Position numbers and translations under genes: made by a program. A DNA stretch of 64,000 nt, from assembly GCF_003315415.1 (NCBI RefSeq), contig NZ_QNSB01000007.1, positions 1-64,000 on the forward strand, given 5' to 3'. Below the pieces are notes generated by a model that worked only from the letters and a program-made list of their open reading frames with translations, searched no databases and had not been told where the DNA came from. The stretch comes from Brevibacterium sanguinis (GTDB lineage Bacteria > Actinomycetota > Actinomycetes > Actinomycetales > Brevibacteriaceae). Below, in pieces: positions 10,062-19,116 of this stretch (positions within the stretch are counted from its first letter, which is position 1; every line of letters begins with the position of its first letter).

Positions 10062-11675
10062 ATGGGACGGCAGACCACCGCGAAGGCACCCCGCCGACCG
10101 GCCGCGTCGAAGCCCACCCCGGCGCGCGGAGCACGCACGCAGGCCTCCGGGCGCCGCACGACCCATCGGCCCGGGCAGGAACCCGGAGGAGCGGCCGCCG
10201 CAGGACCCCAGGGAGCGGCTGCCGCGGAGCCCGAGGACCCCGCGGCGACGAGCCCGGGTGCGACGGGCCGGGCGTCAGCGGGACGCGGGTCGAAGAAGAC
10301 CCGAGCGAAGGCCGCACGAGGAACGAAGTCACGAGCGACGACCGCGGGAGCGGCGTCCACGGGGCGGAGTGCGACGACCGCGGCCGGAACGGGACGACGG
10401 CCGGCGCTGCCGTCCCTGCGCGACGGGCTCATCGCGATCGGCCGGGAGTTCCGCCGCGTCTCGGCCTACCCGCTGACGACGTACTACCTCGTCCTCGTCT
10501 CCGTCCTCGCGCTCACCGCGCTGGGACTGGTCATGGTGCTCTCCGCGTCCTCGATCACGTCCTACGACGGCGGTGAGGGCTCCTCCTTCGCCTACTTCAA
10601 CAAGCAGGCGGGCTTCGCCGCGATCGGCATCGTCCTCATGCTCGTCGCCGCCGGCCTCCCGGTGCACCTGTGGAAGCGGCTCGCCTGGCCGGCGCTCGTC
10701 CTCGGCCTGTTCATGCAGGCCGCGGTCTTCCTCCCCGGGATCGGGAAGTCGACGAACGGCAACGCCAACTGGATCCAGCTCGGCGGGTTCCAGCTCCAGC
10801 CCTCCGAGTTCCTCAAGATCGCCCTGGCCGTCTGGCTCGGGTTCGTCCTCGCCGGGAAGTTCGGGAAGATGAAGACCTTCGGCCACGCCATGATCCCCGT
10901 CGTCCCGGGGATCGCCCTGGCCGTCGGCCTCGTCATCGCCGGCAACGACCTCGGCACCGCCGTCGTGCTCATGGCCATGGCGATGGTCTGCCTGTTCATC
11001 GGCGCCTTCCCCTGGCGGCACTTCCTGCTCCTGTTCGCCGGACTGGCCGCGGTCGCCGCGTTCTACGTCCTCAGCTCCGCCAACCGCCTGCAGCGCATCG
11101 AGGCGATGCTCACCGGACACGCCGACCAGACCGCGGCCGACATCACCGGGCAGGCCTGGCAGTCCAACCACGGACTGTTCTCCCTGGCCTCCGGCGGCTG
11201 GCTGGGCGTCGGCCTGGGCGCGAGCCGTGAGAAGTGGTCCTGGCTGCCCGAGGCCCACAACGACTTCATCTTCGCCATCATCGGCGAGGAGCTCGGACTC
11301 CTCGGCACCCTCGTCGTCGTCCTCGTCTTCGCGACGCTCGCCTTCGGCCTGATCCGGGTGATCATGCGCTCGACCGACCTGTTCGTCCAGGTCGCCACGG
11401 CGGGGCTCTTCGCCTGGCTGATCGGCCAGGCCGCCATCAACATCGGGGTCGTCACCGGGCTCCTGCCCGTCATCGGCCTCCCGCTGCCGTTCGTGTCCTA
11501 CGGCGGCTCCTCGATCATCGCCTCGCTCCTGGCCGTCGGGGTGATCCTGTCCTTCGCCCGCACCGAGGAGGGCGCCGCGGCGGCGATCGCGGCCCACCGC
11601 GCCCGCGTGCGCTCCTCGTTCGCGGTCCTCGCCCGGCGCCGGACGCCGGCACCGCAACCGAAAGAAGTGAGATGA
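10062..11675 (+). CDS. ftsW: septal peptidoglycan glycosyltransferase, SEDS family
   Basis: SEDS-family polymerase that builds septal glycan strands from lipid II together with FtsI. The protein is 537 residues. The first 125 or so are a cytoplasmic tail rich in Ala, Arg, Lys and Thr, then about ten membrane segments follow. SEDS signatures are visible: WIQLGGFQLQPSEFLK near residue 240, the HNDFIFAIIGEELG loop near 400, and PFVSYGGSS near 475. The ATG at 10062 directly follows GAGGAGCTGAG. The basic tail is longer than in Escherichia coli but such extensions are common in actinobacteria. Confidence 0.95.
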   Translation: MGRQTTAKAPRRPAASKPTPARGARTQASGRRTTHRPGQEPGGAAAAGPQGAAAAEPEDPAATSPGATGRASAGRGSKKTRAKAARGTKSRATTAGAASTGRSATTAAGTGRRPALPSLRDGLIAIGREFRRVSAYPLTTYYLVLVSVLALTALGLVMVLSASSITSYDGGEGSSFAYFNKQAGFAAIGIVLMLVAAGLPVHLWKRLAWPALVLGLFMQAAVFLPGIGKSTNGNANWIQLGGFQLQPSEFLKIALAVWLGFVLAGKFGKMKTFGHAMIPVVPGIALAVGLVIAGNDLGTAVVLMAMAMVCLFIGAFPWRHFLLLFAGLAAVAAFYVLSSANRLQRIEAMLTGHADQTAADITGQAWQSNHGLFSLASGGWLGVGLGASREKWSWLPEAHNDFIFAIIGEELGLLGTLVVVLVFATLAFGLIRVIMRSTDLFVQVATAGLFAWLIGQAAINIGVVTGLLPVIGLPLPFVSYGGSSIIASLLAVGVILSFARTEEGAAAAIAAHRARVRSSFAVLARRRTPAPQPKEVR

Positions 11676-12781
11676 GCTTGAGTATTCTGCTGGCCGGCGG
11701 CGGCACCACCGGCCATATCTCGCCCCTGCTCGCCATCGGGCGCGAGCTGCGGGCCCGGCACCCGGAGGCCGAGATCATCGCCCTGGGCACACCCGACGGA
11801 CTCGAGACCGACCTCGTGCCGCGGGCCGGCTTCGAGCTGCTGACGATCGACAAGGTGCCCATGCCCCGGTCGCTGGGGCCCGCGACCCTGCGGTTCCCGC
11901 AGCGCTTCGCCGCCAACGTCTCCGCGGTGCGCTCGATCATCGCCGAGCGCGAGGTCTCCGCGGTCGTCGGGGTCGGCGGCTACGTCTGCCCCCCGGCGTT
12001 CCTCGCCGCCCGCGCCGCGAAGCTGCCGCTGATCATCCACGAGGCCAACGCCAAACCGGGGATGGCCAACCGCCTCGGCGCCCGCCTCACCCGGCCCGGG
12101 CGGGTCGGGGTGACGTTCCCCGGCACGAAGCTGCCCGGCGCCCGCCTCGTCGGGATGCCGATGCCCACGGAGATCACCACCCTCGACCGCAGCGACGCCG
12201 AGGTCCGCCGCGCCCACCGGGACGCCCTGGGACTGCGCCACGACGCGCCCGTCCTCGCCGTCACCGGCGGCTCGTCGGGAGCGCAGCGGATCAACGACGC
12301 GTTCGAGTCCGCCGCCGCCCGCTGCCAGGAGGCCGGCGTCCAGGTCCTCCACATCACCGGCAGGGGCAAGGGCGAGACGCTGCGGGCCGCGACCGCGAGC
12401 CTGCCCGACTACCATGTCGTCGACTACGTCGACGGCATGCACCGCGTCTACGCCGCAGCCGACCTCCTCGTCGCCCGGTCCGGGGCGGCGACGGTCGCGG
12501 AGACGACGGTGGCCGGAGTGCCCGCCGTCTACGTGCCGCTGGCGATCGGCAACGGGGAGCAGCGGCTCAACGCCGCCGGCAGCGCCCGCGCCGGAGCCTC
12601 GAGGATCGTCGACAACGCCGAATTCACCGCGACCGTGGTGACCGATCTCGTCCTGCCCCTCGTCGGGGACTCCGACCGCCTCGAGGCGATGAGCTCCGCC
12701 GCCCTCGACCTGCACTATCCCACCGACGCCGCCGCCGCCATGGCCGGAATCGTCGAATCAGCGCTGAAGAGGTTGACATGA
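11672..12781 (+). CDS. murG: UDP-GlcNAc:lipid I N-acetylglucosaminyltransferase
   Basis: GT-B glycosyltransferase at the inner membrane face that converts lipid I to lipid II. The protein is 369 residues from the ATG at 11672, which makes an ATGA overlap with ftsW. The N-terminal glycine-rich loop GGGTTGHISP at residues 9-18 is the lipid-acceptor loop of MurG, and VTGGSSGAQRIN near 200 is the second loop, contacting UDP-GlcNAc. The C-terminal domain has RSGAATVAE near 270. The gene ends in an ATGA overlap with murC. Confidence 0.96.
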   Translation: MSLSILLAGGGTTGHISPLLAIGRELRARHPEAEIIALGTPDGLETDLVPRAGFELLTIDKVPMPRSLGPATLRFPQRFAANVSAVRSIIAEREVSAVVGVGGYVCPPAFLAARAAKLPLIIHEANAKPGMANRLGARLTRPGRVGVTFPGTKLPGARLVGMPMPTEITTLDRSDAEVRRAHRDALGLRHDAPVLAVTGGSSGAQRINDAFESAAARCQEAGVQVLHITGRGKGETLRAATASLPDYHVVDYVDGMHRVYAAADLLVARSGAATVAETTVAGVPAVYVPLAIGNGEQRLNAAGSARAGASRIVDNAEFTATVVTDLVLPLVGDSDRLEAMSSAALDLHYPTDAAAAMAGIVESALKRLT

Positions 12782-14178
12782 CCGACACGACCATCGTCCC
12801 GGCCATCGAGCTGGGAGCCGTCCACTTCATCGGCATCGGCGGCGCCGGCATGTCCGGCATCGCACGGATCATGGTGATGAACGGGATCCGGGTCTCGGGC
12901 TCCGACGCCAAGGACTCCGCGGTCGTCGAGGTCCTGCGCACCCTCGGCGCGACGGTCCACATCGGCCACGCGGCGGACAACCTCGGCGACGCCGACACCC
13001 TCGTCGTCTCCTCGGCGATCCGGAAGGACAACCCCGAACTCGTCGAGGCGCAGCGCCGGGGACTGCGGATCCTCCACCGGTCCGGGGCGCTGGCCTCCCT
13101 GATGATCGGCCGCCGGACGGTCGCCGTGGCCGGCACCCACGGGAAGACGACGACGACGTCGATGACGACGGTGGCGCTGCAGGCGTGCGAGCTCGACCCG
13201 TCGTTCGTCATCGGGGGAGTGCTCTCGACCACCGGCACCAACGCCCACCTGGGCACCGGGGACGTCTTCGTCGCCGAGGCCGACGAATCGGACGGCTCGT
13301 TCCTCCTCTACGAACCGACGATCGGGATCCTCACGAACGTCGAGGCCGACCACCTCGACCACTACGGCACCGCCGAGGCCGTGACCGAGGCGTTCGACGA
13401 GTTCTGCGCCGGGATCGGACGCCGAGGCGGGACGGTCATCGCCTGCGCCGACGACCCGGGATCGGCAGCCGTCGCCCTGCGCGCGCGGGAGCAGGGCACC
13501 GCGGTCCTGCTCTACGGGCTCTCGGAGTCGGCGGACCTGCGCCTGACCGGACTCGAGTCGCGCCTCGGCGTCGACTTCGTCCTCGAGATCCCCGGTCGGG
13601 AGCAGGGGCTGCCCGTGAGCCTGCGCCAGCCCGGCACCCACAACGCGCTCAACGCGAGCGCCGCGATCGCCGTCGCCCACGCCCTCGACGCCGATGTCGA
13701 GGCCGCCGCTCGCGGACTCGCCGAGTACGGCGGCACCCGCCGGCGCTTCGAGGAGAAGGGCATGGCCGCCGGCGTGCGCGTCATCGACGACTACGCCCAC
13801 CACCCCACCGAGGTCACGGCGGTGCTGTCGGCCGCACGCGGGGTCGTCACCGAGTCCGGGCGCGTGTGGGCGATCTTCCAGCCCCACCTCTACTCCCGGA
13901 CCATGGAGTTCCGAGCCGAGTTCGGACAGGCCCTGGGACTGGCCGACGAGGTCGTCGTCCTCGACATCTTCCCCGCCCGGGAGGACCCCGTCCCCGGGAT
14001 CACCGGGGCGATCGTCGCCGAGACGGTCCCGCACGAGCACGTCACCTACCTCGAGTCCTTCGCCGAGGCGGTGCCCTTCGTCGCCCAGCGCGTCCGCCCC
14101 GGCGACCTGGTCCTCACCGTCGGCGCCGGCGACGTGACGATCCTCGGACCGGAGCTGCTCGCCGCCCTGGAGAACTGA
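12778..14178 (+). CDS. murC: UDP-N-acetylmuramate:L-alanine ligase
   Basis: First of the stem-peptide Mur ligases; it adds L-Ala to UDP-MurNAc. The protein is 466 residues. The N-terminal Rossmann motif GIGGAGMSGIAR is at about 19-30, the P-loop GTHGKTTTTS at about 119-128, and EADESDGSF near 165. The central and C-terminal domains are complete, ending with the VGAGDVT motif. In this cluster it follows murG, as in other actinobacteria. Confidence 0.96.
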   Translation: MTDTTIVPAIELGAVHFIGIGGAGMSGIARIMVMNGIRVSGSDAKDSAVVEVLRTLGATVHIGHAADNLGDADTLVVSSAIRKDNPELVEAQRRGLRILHRSGALASLMIGRRTVAVAGTHGKTTTTSMTTVALQACELDPSFVIGGVLSTTGTNAHLGTGDVFVAEADESDGSFLLYEPTIGILTNVEADHLDHYGTAEAVTEAFDEFCAGIGRRGGTVIACADDPGSAAVALRAREQGTAVLLYGLSESADLRLTGLESRLGVDFVLEIPGREQGLPVSLRQPGTHNALNASAAIAVAHALDADVEAAARGLAEYGGTRRRFEEKGMAAGVRVIDDYAHHPTEVTAVLSAARGVVTESGRVWAIFQPHLYSRTMEFRAEFGQALGLADEVVVLDIFPAREDPVPGITGAIVAETVPHEHVTYLESFAEAVPFVAQRVRPGDLVLTVGAGDVTILGPELLAALEN

Positions 14179-14182
14179 GACC

Positions 14183-14935
14183 GTGCCGCTCGAGGCTCCG
14201 ATCCCCGGCGAGAACTCCACCGCCGACCTCTCCGCCGTCATCCGCGACCGGCGCCGCCGGACATGGACCCGGCGGCTCATCGGCGCAGGGGCGGTGGCCG
14301 CCGTGCTCGCCCTCGCCGCGGTCGCCTGGTTCTCACCCGTGCTGCGGCTCGAGGCGGTCGCCGTCGGCGGCAGCCGGCTCGTCTCCGCGGACGCCGTCGA
14401 GCGGTTCGTCCTCTCCCGGCACGGCCAGACCCCGCTTCCGCAGGTGCGTCCGGGCACCGTCGAGGCCGAGGTCCTCGACCGCTTCCCCCGGGCCCGGGAG
14501 GCCTCGGTGACCTACGGGGGAGCCCGCAGCCTGCGCATCGAGATCACCGACCGCACGCCCGTGCTCGCGATCGCCGCCGACGGCGGCTACTCCCTGTTCG
14601 ACCCCGACGCCGTGCACCTGGGCACCGTGGACAAGGCCCCCGAGGGGCTCACCGTGCTCGAGGACGCGAAGGGTCCGCCGGACAGGGAGACGGTCGCGGC
14701 GGTGATCCGATTCATGGCCGAGCTCAGCCCCGGGCTGCGCGCGCACCTGCGCACGATCTCGGCCGTCGACGCCGCGAACCTCCAGGGCACGATCGAGATC
14801 GGGGAGGCGAAGGCGAACGTCGTCTTCGGCGACAGCAACGGGGCGAGCCTGAAGATGGAGACCGCCGTGCAGCTGGCCGAGGCCGGGCGCACCGCGATCG
14901 ACGTCTCCGTCCCCTCGGTGCCCGTGACGAACTGA
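14183..14935 (+). CDS. ftsQ: divisome protein FtsQ/DivIB
   Basis: Bitopic divisome scaffold of 250 residues. A basic cytoplasmic tail (RDRRRRTWTRR near 21-31) precedes one membrane span at about 32-50. The extracytoplasmic part begins with a POTRA-like region (LEAVAVGGSRLVSADAVERF), followed by the FtsQ beta domain. GTG at 14183 is the start. It holds FtsL and the FtsB equivalent and recruits FtsW-FtsI. Confidence 0.9.
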   Translation: MPLEAPIPGENSTADLSAVIRDRRRRTWTRRLIGAGAVAAVLALAAVAWFSPVLRLEAVAVGGSRLVSADAVERFVLSRHGQTPLPQVRPGTVEAEVLDRFPRAREASVTYGGARSLRIEITDRTPVLAIAADGGYSLFDPDAVHLGTVDKAPEGLTVLEDAKGPPDRETVAAVIRFMAELSPGLRAHLRTISAVDAANLQGTIEIGEAKANVVFGDSNGASLKMETAVQLAEAGRTAIDVSVPSVPVTN

Positions 14936-15053
14936 GTCACCGAGGGCCCGGACGACGGGAGGGCCCGATCCGGGCGGCGCCGCCGGCCATCGCGGGCCCG
15001 ACTCCCAGGGGCCACTCGCGATATCGGCGACCATTGCCGCCGACACACCGAGG

Positions 15054-15198
15054 CCGGAGTTTGGTCGATGTCCGACACTCCGGGGAGAATGGTTGCAGTG
15101 GTGTTGCCCTGGACAATAGCGTCAAGGCAAAGAAGACTTCGAACTGGCATGCTGAAGCAGCGTGTGTGATGCGCCGAAAGAGGAACCGACTTGGCTGA
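15054..15198 (+). promoter_or_regulatory. ftsZ leader: hairpin, promoter candidate, 9-codon mini-ORF
   Basis: CCGGAGT at 15054-15060 pairs with ACTCCGG at 15077-15083, and an inner GTCG/CGAC pair extends the hairpin. TTGGTC at 15061-15066 and GAGAAT at 15085-15090, 18 bp apart, are a plausible promoter overlapping it; GACAAT at 15112-15117 is a second -10 candidate. A mini-ORF ATG at 15169 (peptide MRRKRNRLG) stops at 15196-15198, seven bases into ftsZ. Function of the mini-ORF is speculative. Confidence 0.4.
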
Positions 15199-16345
15199 AT
15201 TCCCACAATCCGGAGCGGATATCAAGGTCGCCGGTACAGGCGGCGGTGGTGTCAACGCTGTTCAGAGAATGATCGACGTCGGTCTGCGCGGCGTGGAGTT
15301 CATCGCGATCAACACCGACGCGCAGGCACTCGTCCTCTCCGACGCCGACGTCAAGCTCGAGATCGGCCGTGAGCAGACCCGCGGGCTCGGCGCAGGTGCC
15401 GACCCGGAGATCGGGCGCAAGGCCGCCGAGGCGAGCGAGGACGCGATCCGCGACGCTCTCGAGGGCGCGGACATGGTCTTCGTCACCGCGGGAGAGGGCG
15501 GAGGCACCGGCACCGGCGCCGCCCCCGTCGTCGCCCGGGTCGCCCGTTCGCTCGGCGCCCTGACGATCGGCGTCGTCACCCGTCCCTTCACGTTCGAGGG
15601 GCGCCGTCGCTCCGCTCAGGCCGAGGCCGGCATCGCCGCCCTGCGCGAAGAGGTCGACACCCTCATCGTCATCCCCAACGACCGGCTGCTGTCGATCTCC
15701 GATCGCAGCGTGTCCGTCGTCGATGCGTTCCGGTCCGCCGACGAGGTCCTGCGCTCCGGCGTCCAGGGCATCACCGACCTCATCTCGGTGCCCGGGCTCA
15801 TCAACCTCGACTTCGCCGACGTCAAGTCGGTGATGCAGGACGCCGGCACCGCGCTCATGGGCATCGGTGCGGCCACCGGCGACGACCGGGCGGTCCAGGC
15901 GGCCGAGTCCGCGATCGCCTCGCCGCTGCTCGAGGCGAGTATCGACGGCGCCCACGGCGTGCTCTTCTGCATCCAGGGCGGAGCCGACCTCGGGCTCTTC
16001 GAGGTCAACGAGGCCGCGCGCCTCGTGCAGGAGGCCGCCCACCCCGAGGCGAACATCATCTTCGGCGCCGTCATCGACGACAACATCGGCGACGAATGCC
16101 GGGTCACCGTCATCGCCGCCGGGTTCGACAACACCGTGCCCGGTCAGGAGTCCGCGGGAGCCGAGGCGGCGCCCGCCGCGATCCCGGCCGCCGCGGCCGA
16201 GCCGGAGCCGGTCCCGGCCACGGTGCCCGACGCCCCCTCCCGGGAGGCCGAGCACCGCGCCGACGACATCCCGACGTCGCTGCCGAGCGAGCGCAGCTCC
16301 TCGAGCCTCGACAACGACCTCGACATCCCCGACTTCCTCAAATAG
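15191..16345 (+). CDS. ftsZ: cell division GTPase FtsZ
   Basis: Tubulin homologue that polymerises into the division ring. The protein is 384 residues. The nucleotide-binding [11 protein letters not shown] is near residue 16, the tubulin signature [11 protein letters not shown] near 103, and the T7 synergy loop NLDFADVK near 203. A Pro- and Ala-rich linker leads to the conserved C-terminal peptide DLDIPDFLK, the docking site for SepF and other partners. The only start that fits is TTG at 15191, with AAAGAGG seven bases before it; a rare start codon on such an abundant protein is notable. Confidence 0.96.
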   Translation: MAEFPQSGADIKVAGTGGGGVNAVQRMIDVGLRGVEFIAINTDAQALVLSDADVKLEIGREQTRGLGAGADPEIGRKAAEASEDAIRDALEGADMVFVTAGEGGGTGTGAAPVVARVARSLGALTIGVVTRPFTFEGRRRSAQAEAGIAALREEVDTLIVIPNDRLLSISDRSVSVVDAFRSADEVLRSGVQGITDLISVPGLINLDFADVKSVMQDAGTALMGIGAATGDDRAVQAAESAIASPLLEASIDGAHGVLFCIQGGADLGLFEVNEAARLVQEAAHPEANIIFGAVIDDNIGDECRVTVIAAGFDNTVPGQESAGAEAAPAAIPAAAAEPEPVPATVPDAPSREAEHRADDIPTSLPSERSSSSLDNDLDIPDFLK

Positions 16346-16346
16346 C

Positions 16347-17084
16347 ATGCTGTACTCGCGATTCGTCGTCCCGGGCCGGGTGAGCGCGCACATCGCGTTC
16401 ACCGACCGTCATGGCGGCTACTCGAGCGGGGACTTCTCCTCGTTCAACCTCGCCGGTCATGTCGGCGACGACGAGTCGATGGTCGGGGCCAACCGCGCGG
16501 CACTCGCCCAGGTCCTCGGGCTGAGCGCGGAGCGGCTGAGCTTCGTGTCGCAGGTCCACGGCACCGGCGTCCACGTGGTCGGCGCCGCCGAGCACCTGCG
16601 CGCCTCGGCGGTCGAGGCCGATGCCCAGGTCACCACCCTGACCGGGGTGGGGCTGGCGATCATGGTCGCCGACTGCACCCCGATCCTGCTCGCCGACACC
16701 GAGGCGGGTGTCATCGGCGCCGTCCACGCCGGACGTCCGGGACTCGCCGCCGGGGTCGTGCCCGCCGCGCTCGCTCAGATGCGCCGAGCCGGGGCCGGAG
16801 ACATCCGCGCCGTCATCGGGCCCTCCGTGTGCCCCCGCTGCTACGAGGTGCCGGCCGAGCTGCGCGACGAGGTCGCCGCGATCGAACCCGTCGCCGCCTC
16901 GGTGTCGGTGAGCGGGACCCCGGCGATCGACGTCGCCGGCGCGGTCGCCGAGCAGCTGAGCCGGGAGGGCGTGGGCATCGAGCACTTCTCCCGCACGTGC
17001 ACGCGGGAATCCGACGACCTGTTCTCCTACCGCCGGCAGCAGCGGACGGGACGGTTCGCCGGGGTCGTCTGGCTGCAGGGATAA
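16347..17084 (+). CDS. pgeF: purine nucleoside / peptidoglycan-editing factor, YfiH family
   Basis: Protein of 245 residues of the YfiH/laccase-domain family. Members act as purine nucleosidases or as peptidoglycan-editing factors that remove wrongly built UDP-MurNAc-L-Ser precursors. The metal-site residues of the family are visible: VHGTGVHV near 68, the Cys of ADCTPILL near 109, and VHAGRPG near 126. The ATG at 16347 comes directly after the ftsZ stop. The YggS/YlmE gene that usually sits between this gene and sepF is absent here. Confidence 0.88.
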   Translation: MLYSRFVVPGRVSAHIAFTDRHGGYSSGDFSSFNLAGHVGDDESMVGANRAALAQVLGLSAERLSFVSQVHGTGVHVVGAAEHLRASAVEADAQVTTLTGVGLAIMVADCTPILLADTEAGVIGAVHAGRPGLAAGVVPAALAQMRRAGAGDIRAVIGPSVCPRCYEVPAELRDEVAAIEPVAASVSVSGTPAIDVAGAVAEQLSREGVGIEHFSRTCTRESDDLFSYRRQQRTGRFAGVVWLQG

Positions 17085-17109
17085 AACCTTCGCGACACAC
17101 CAGCGAGGC

Positions 17110-17139
17110 TTGGTCGCCGCGGCTGCGCAGTGCGATAGT
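17110..17139 (+). promoter_or_regulatory. promoter candidate for sepF
   Basis: TTGGTC at 17110-17115 and GATAGT at 17134-17139 are 18 bp apart and lie about 45 bases before the sepF start, giving a short leader with a ribosome binding site. Confidence 0.4.
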
Positions 17140-17185
17140 TTGGGCGGCAGGCGAGGTACGCACAGATCTGCCGAGGAGCATGAGA

Positions 17186-17674
17186 ATGTCAGCAATCAAG
17201 AAAACACTCGAATACCTGGGATTCGTCGAGGAGGACGAGGCCCCTGTGGAGCGTCGCGACCGCGAGGTCGTCGAGCGGTCCGTCGATGAGACCCCGGAAC
17301 CGGAGCCGGTCAAGGACCAGGCGCCCGCCCCGGTGACCCCGATCCATCCGACACCGATCCGTCCAGTTGACACTCCGGCTCCAGGAATCCCGATGAATCG
17401 CATCAAGACCATCCACCCCCGCAGCTACAACGACGCCATGGTCATCGGTTCGGCCTTCCGGGACGGGACTCCCGTGATCATGAACCTCTCCGAGATGGAC
17501 GAGTCGAACTCGAAGCGCCTCGTCGACTTCTCCGCCGGACTCATCTTCGGCCTCCACGGATCGATCGAGCGGGTGACGAACAAGGTCTTCCTCCTCACCC
17601 CGGAGAACATCGAGGTCTCAGGGGAGAGCGAAGCCGACCCGGACACCCAGGCGAGCTTCTTCAACCAGAGCTGA
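17186..17674 (+). CDS. sepF: division protein SepF
   Basis: Protein of 162 residues that tethers FtsZ to the membrane in Gram-positive bacteria. The N-terminal amphipathic segment ([13 protein letters not shown]) is the membrane anchor; a Pro-rich linker covers about 35-70, and the SepF core follows with [10 protein letters not shown] and GLIFGLHG near 120-140. ATGs occur at 17180 and 17186; GAGGAG at 17173-17178 is correctly spaced only for 17186, so that start is used. Confidence 0.92.
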   Translation: MSAIKKTLEYLGFVEEDEAPVERRDREVVERSVDETPEPEPVKDQAPAPVTPIHPTPIRPVDTPAPGIPMNRIKTIHPRSYNDAMVIGSAFRDGTPVIMNLSEMDESNSKRLVDFSAGLIFGLHGSIERVTNKVFLLTPENIEVSGESEADPDTQASFFNQS

Positions 17675-17721
17675 GGGCTCGACCCGAGCCGAGGGACCGC
17701 TGGCGCAATCTCCACGTTCCC

Positions 17722-17758
17722 TTGGAGGTTCTCCCAGCCGCAGCGTATACGCTGGGAG
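17722..17758 (+). promoter_or_regulatory. yggT promoter candidate overlapped by a perfect palindrome
   Basis: TTGGAG at 17722-17727 and TATACG at 17746-17751 are 18 bp apart. The -10 lies inside a perfect 14-bp palindrome CAGCGTATACGCTG at 17741-17754, and CTCCCAGC (17731-17738) also pairs with GCTGGGAG (17751-17758). The same bases could end sepF transcription as a weak hairpin, or be an operator. Confidence 0.45.
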
Positions 17759-17796
17759 TCGACCGATCCGTGATCAACGAAAGGCACTAGCGACTC

Positions 17797-18096
17797 GTGG
17801 CCATCATCTTCTACATCCTGGGCACGGCACTCAGCCTTTACGTCTACGTCCTCCTCGCCCGCGTCGTCCTCGACCTCGTGCAGGTGTTCTCCCGGGACTG
17901 GCGTCCGAAGGGGTTCTTCCTCGTTCTCGCCGAACTCGTCTACACCCTCACCGACCCCCCGCTCAAGGTCCTGCGGAAGGTGATCCCGCCGCTGCGGATG
18001 GGCCAGGTCTCCCTGGATCTCGGCTTCATCGTGCTCCTCATCGGCATCCAGATCGTCGCATCCTTCCTCTTCGGCCTCTCGCGCTCGACCCTCTGA
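17797..18096 (+). CDS. yggT: YggT family membrane protein
   Basis: Small membrane protein of 99 residues with two hydrophobic segments (about 2-24 and 70-95) and the YggT-type middle FSRDWRPKGFFLVLAELVY and DPPLKVLRKVIPP. YggT proteins sit next to sepF and divIVA in Gram-positive bacteria and help place division or osmotic-stress complexes; the mechanism is not settled. The GTG at 17797 has AAAGG about 12 bases before it. Confidence 0.88.
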   Translation: MAIIFYILGTALSLYVYVLLARVVLDLVQVFSRDWRPKGFFLVLAELVYTLTDPPLKVLRKVIPPLRMGQVSLDLGFIVLLIGIQIVASFLFGLSRSTL

Positions 18097-18167
18097 GCCC
18101 GCAGACTTCACGCGAATTCACGCAAAGAGCGGCGTGGCACGGCATTTCCGCACGACAAACGGGTTGG

Positions 18168-18176
18168 TGTTACGCT
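18168..18176 (+). promoter_or_regulatory. extended -10 promoter candidate for divIVA
   Basis: TGTTACGCT matches the extended -10 pattern TGnTAnnnT and lies about 70 bases before the divIVA start. No convincing -35 is visible, as is usual with extended -10 promoters. Confidence 0.35.
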
Positions 18177-18246
18177 ATTGTGACGTTGAAGCCGCCTGCG
18201 ATGGGCGGCCACGTTGAATGAATGCAGATCGACCAAAGGTGACCTC

Positions 18247-19029
18247 ATGGCGCTCACGCCTGAAGACGTAGTAAACAAGCGGTTCCAGCATGTGAAGTTC
18301 CGCGACGGGTACGACCAGGATGAAGTCGACGATTTCCTCGACGAGGTTGTCGTCGAGCTCCGTCGCCTCTACCAGGAGAACGACGAACTGCGTCAGAAGC
18401 TCTCTGCGGCAGAGCAGCGGGTCAAGGAGCTCGAGTCCGGATCGGGCGCGAGCCCCGCCGCGCCGGCCGAGGACATCGACGCCACCCAGGCGATGCCTGC
18501 AGCCGTTCCGGCGCCCGCGCAGCCCAAGGAGGACAAGGCTCCGCCCGCTCCCGCCCCCGAGGCGCCCGCGGCTCCCGTGGTCAAGGAAGCGGCTCCCGCT
18601 CCGCAGTCGCCTGCCCCGAGCCAGTCCGCTCCCGCCGCTCCGTCGCCGACTCCCGCCGGTGCCGCCGCGGTCACCGCCGGGTCGGACGCCGATGCCCACG
18701 GCCTCATCGCCCTGGCCCAGCGCGTGCACGACGAGCACGTCGCCGAAGGTGAGCGCAAGCGCGACGAGCTCATCAAGAGCGCCGAGAAGGAAGCCCAGGA
18801 CATCGTCGGCAAGGCCGAGCGCAAGCGCGACGAGACCCTGTCGTCCCTCGAGTCGCAGAAGTCGACCCTCGAGCGTGCGATCGACCAGCTCTCGAACTTC
18901 GAGCGCCAGTACCGCACCCGCCTCAAGAGCTACCTCAACGATCAGCTGCGCGAACTCGAGAACTCCACGAGCCTGGCTCCGGAGACCCTCGACGGCAGCT
19001 CGTTCGGCTCCTCGAGCAACAAGCTCTGA
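18247..19029 (+). CDS. divIVA: polar growth and septum-placement protein DivIVA/Wag31
   Basis: Coiled-coil protein of 260 residues that binds curved membrane at poles and septa and directs wall growth. The N-terminal lipid-binding domain starts MALTPEDVVNKRF and continues with YDQDEVDDFLDEVV, both DivIVA signatures. A Pro- and Ala-rich linker covers about 65-150, then a charged coiled coil (about 165-235). The frame is open from 18214, but AAAGGTG at 18235-18241 serves the ATG at 18247. A strong terminator closes the transcript. Confidence 0.93.
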   Translation: MALTPEDVVNKRFQHVKFRDGYDQDEVDDFLDEVVVELRRLYQENDELRQKLSAAEQRVKELESGSGASPAAPAEDIDATQAMPAAVPAPAQPKEDKAPPAPAPEAPAAPVVKEAAPAPQSPAPSQSAPAAPSPTPAGAAAVTAGSDADAHGLIALAQRVHDEHVAEGERKRDELIKSAEKEAQDIVGKAERKRDETLSSLESQKSTLERAIDQLSNFERQYRTRLKSYLNDQLRELENSTSLAPETLDGSSFGSSSNKL

Positions 19030-19046
19030 GCAGCGACGGTCACCGC

Positions 19047-19079
19047 ACAAGGTCCGGGCACGGCGTGCCCGGACCTTGT
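19047..19079 (+). terminator. terminator after divIVA
   Basis: ACAAGGTCCGGGCAC (19047-19061) pairs perfectly over 15 bp with GTGCCCGGACCTTGT (19065-19079) across a three-base loop. There is only a short T run. It marks a transcript boundary between divIVA and lspA. Confidence 0.85.
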
Positions 19080-19103
19080 CGCCTGCCCGGACACTGCGTT
19101 GAC

Positions 19104-19109
19104 TAGAAT
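19104..19109 (+). promoter_or_regulatory. -10 element of lspA, leaderless layout
   Basis: TAGAAT ends seven bases before the ATG at 19117, placing the transcription start on or next to the start codon. No ribosome binding site is present. Confidence 0.6.
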
Positions 19110-19116
19110 GGACCAG

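Noticed and set aside
15169-15198. Nine-codon ORF overlapping ftsZ as a regulatory leader
   Set aside because: Too short, no dedicated promoter spacing, and the ribosome binding site serves the TTG of ftsZ; kept only as a note in the leader entry.
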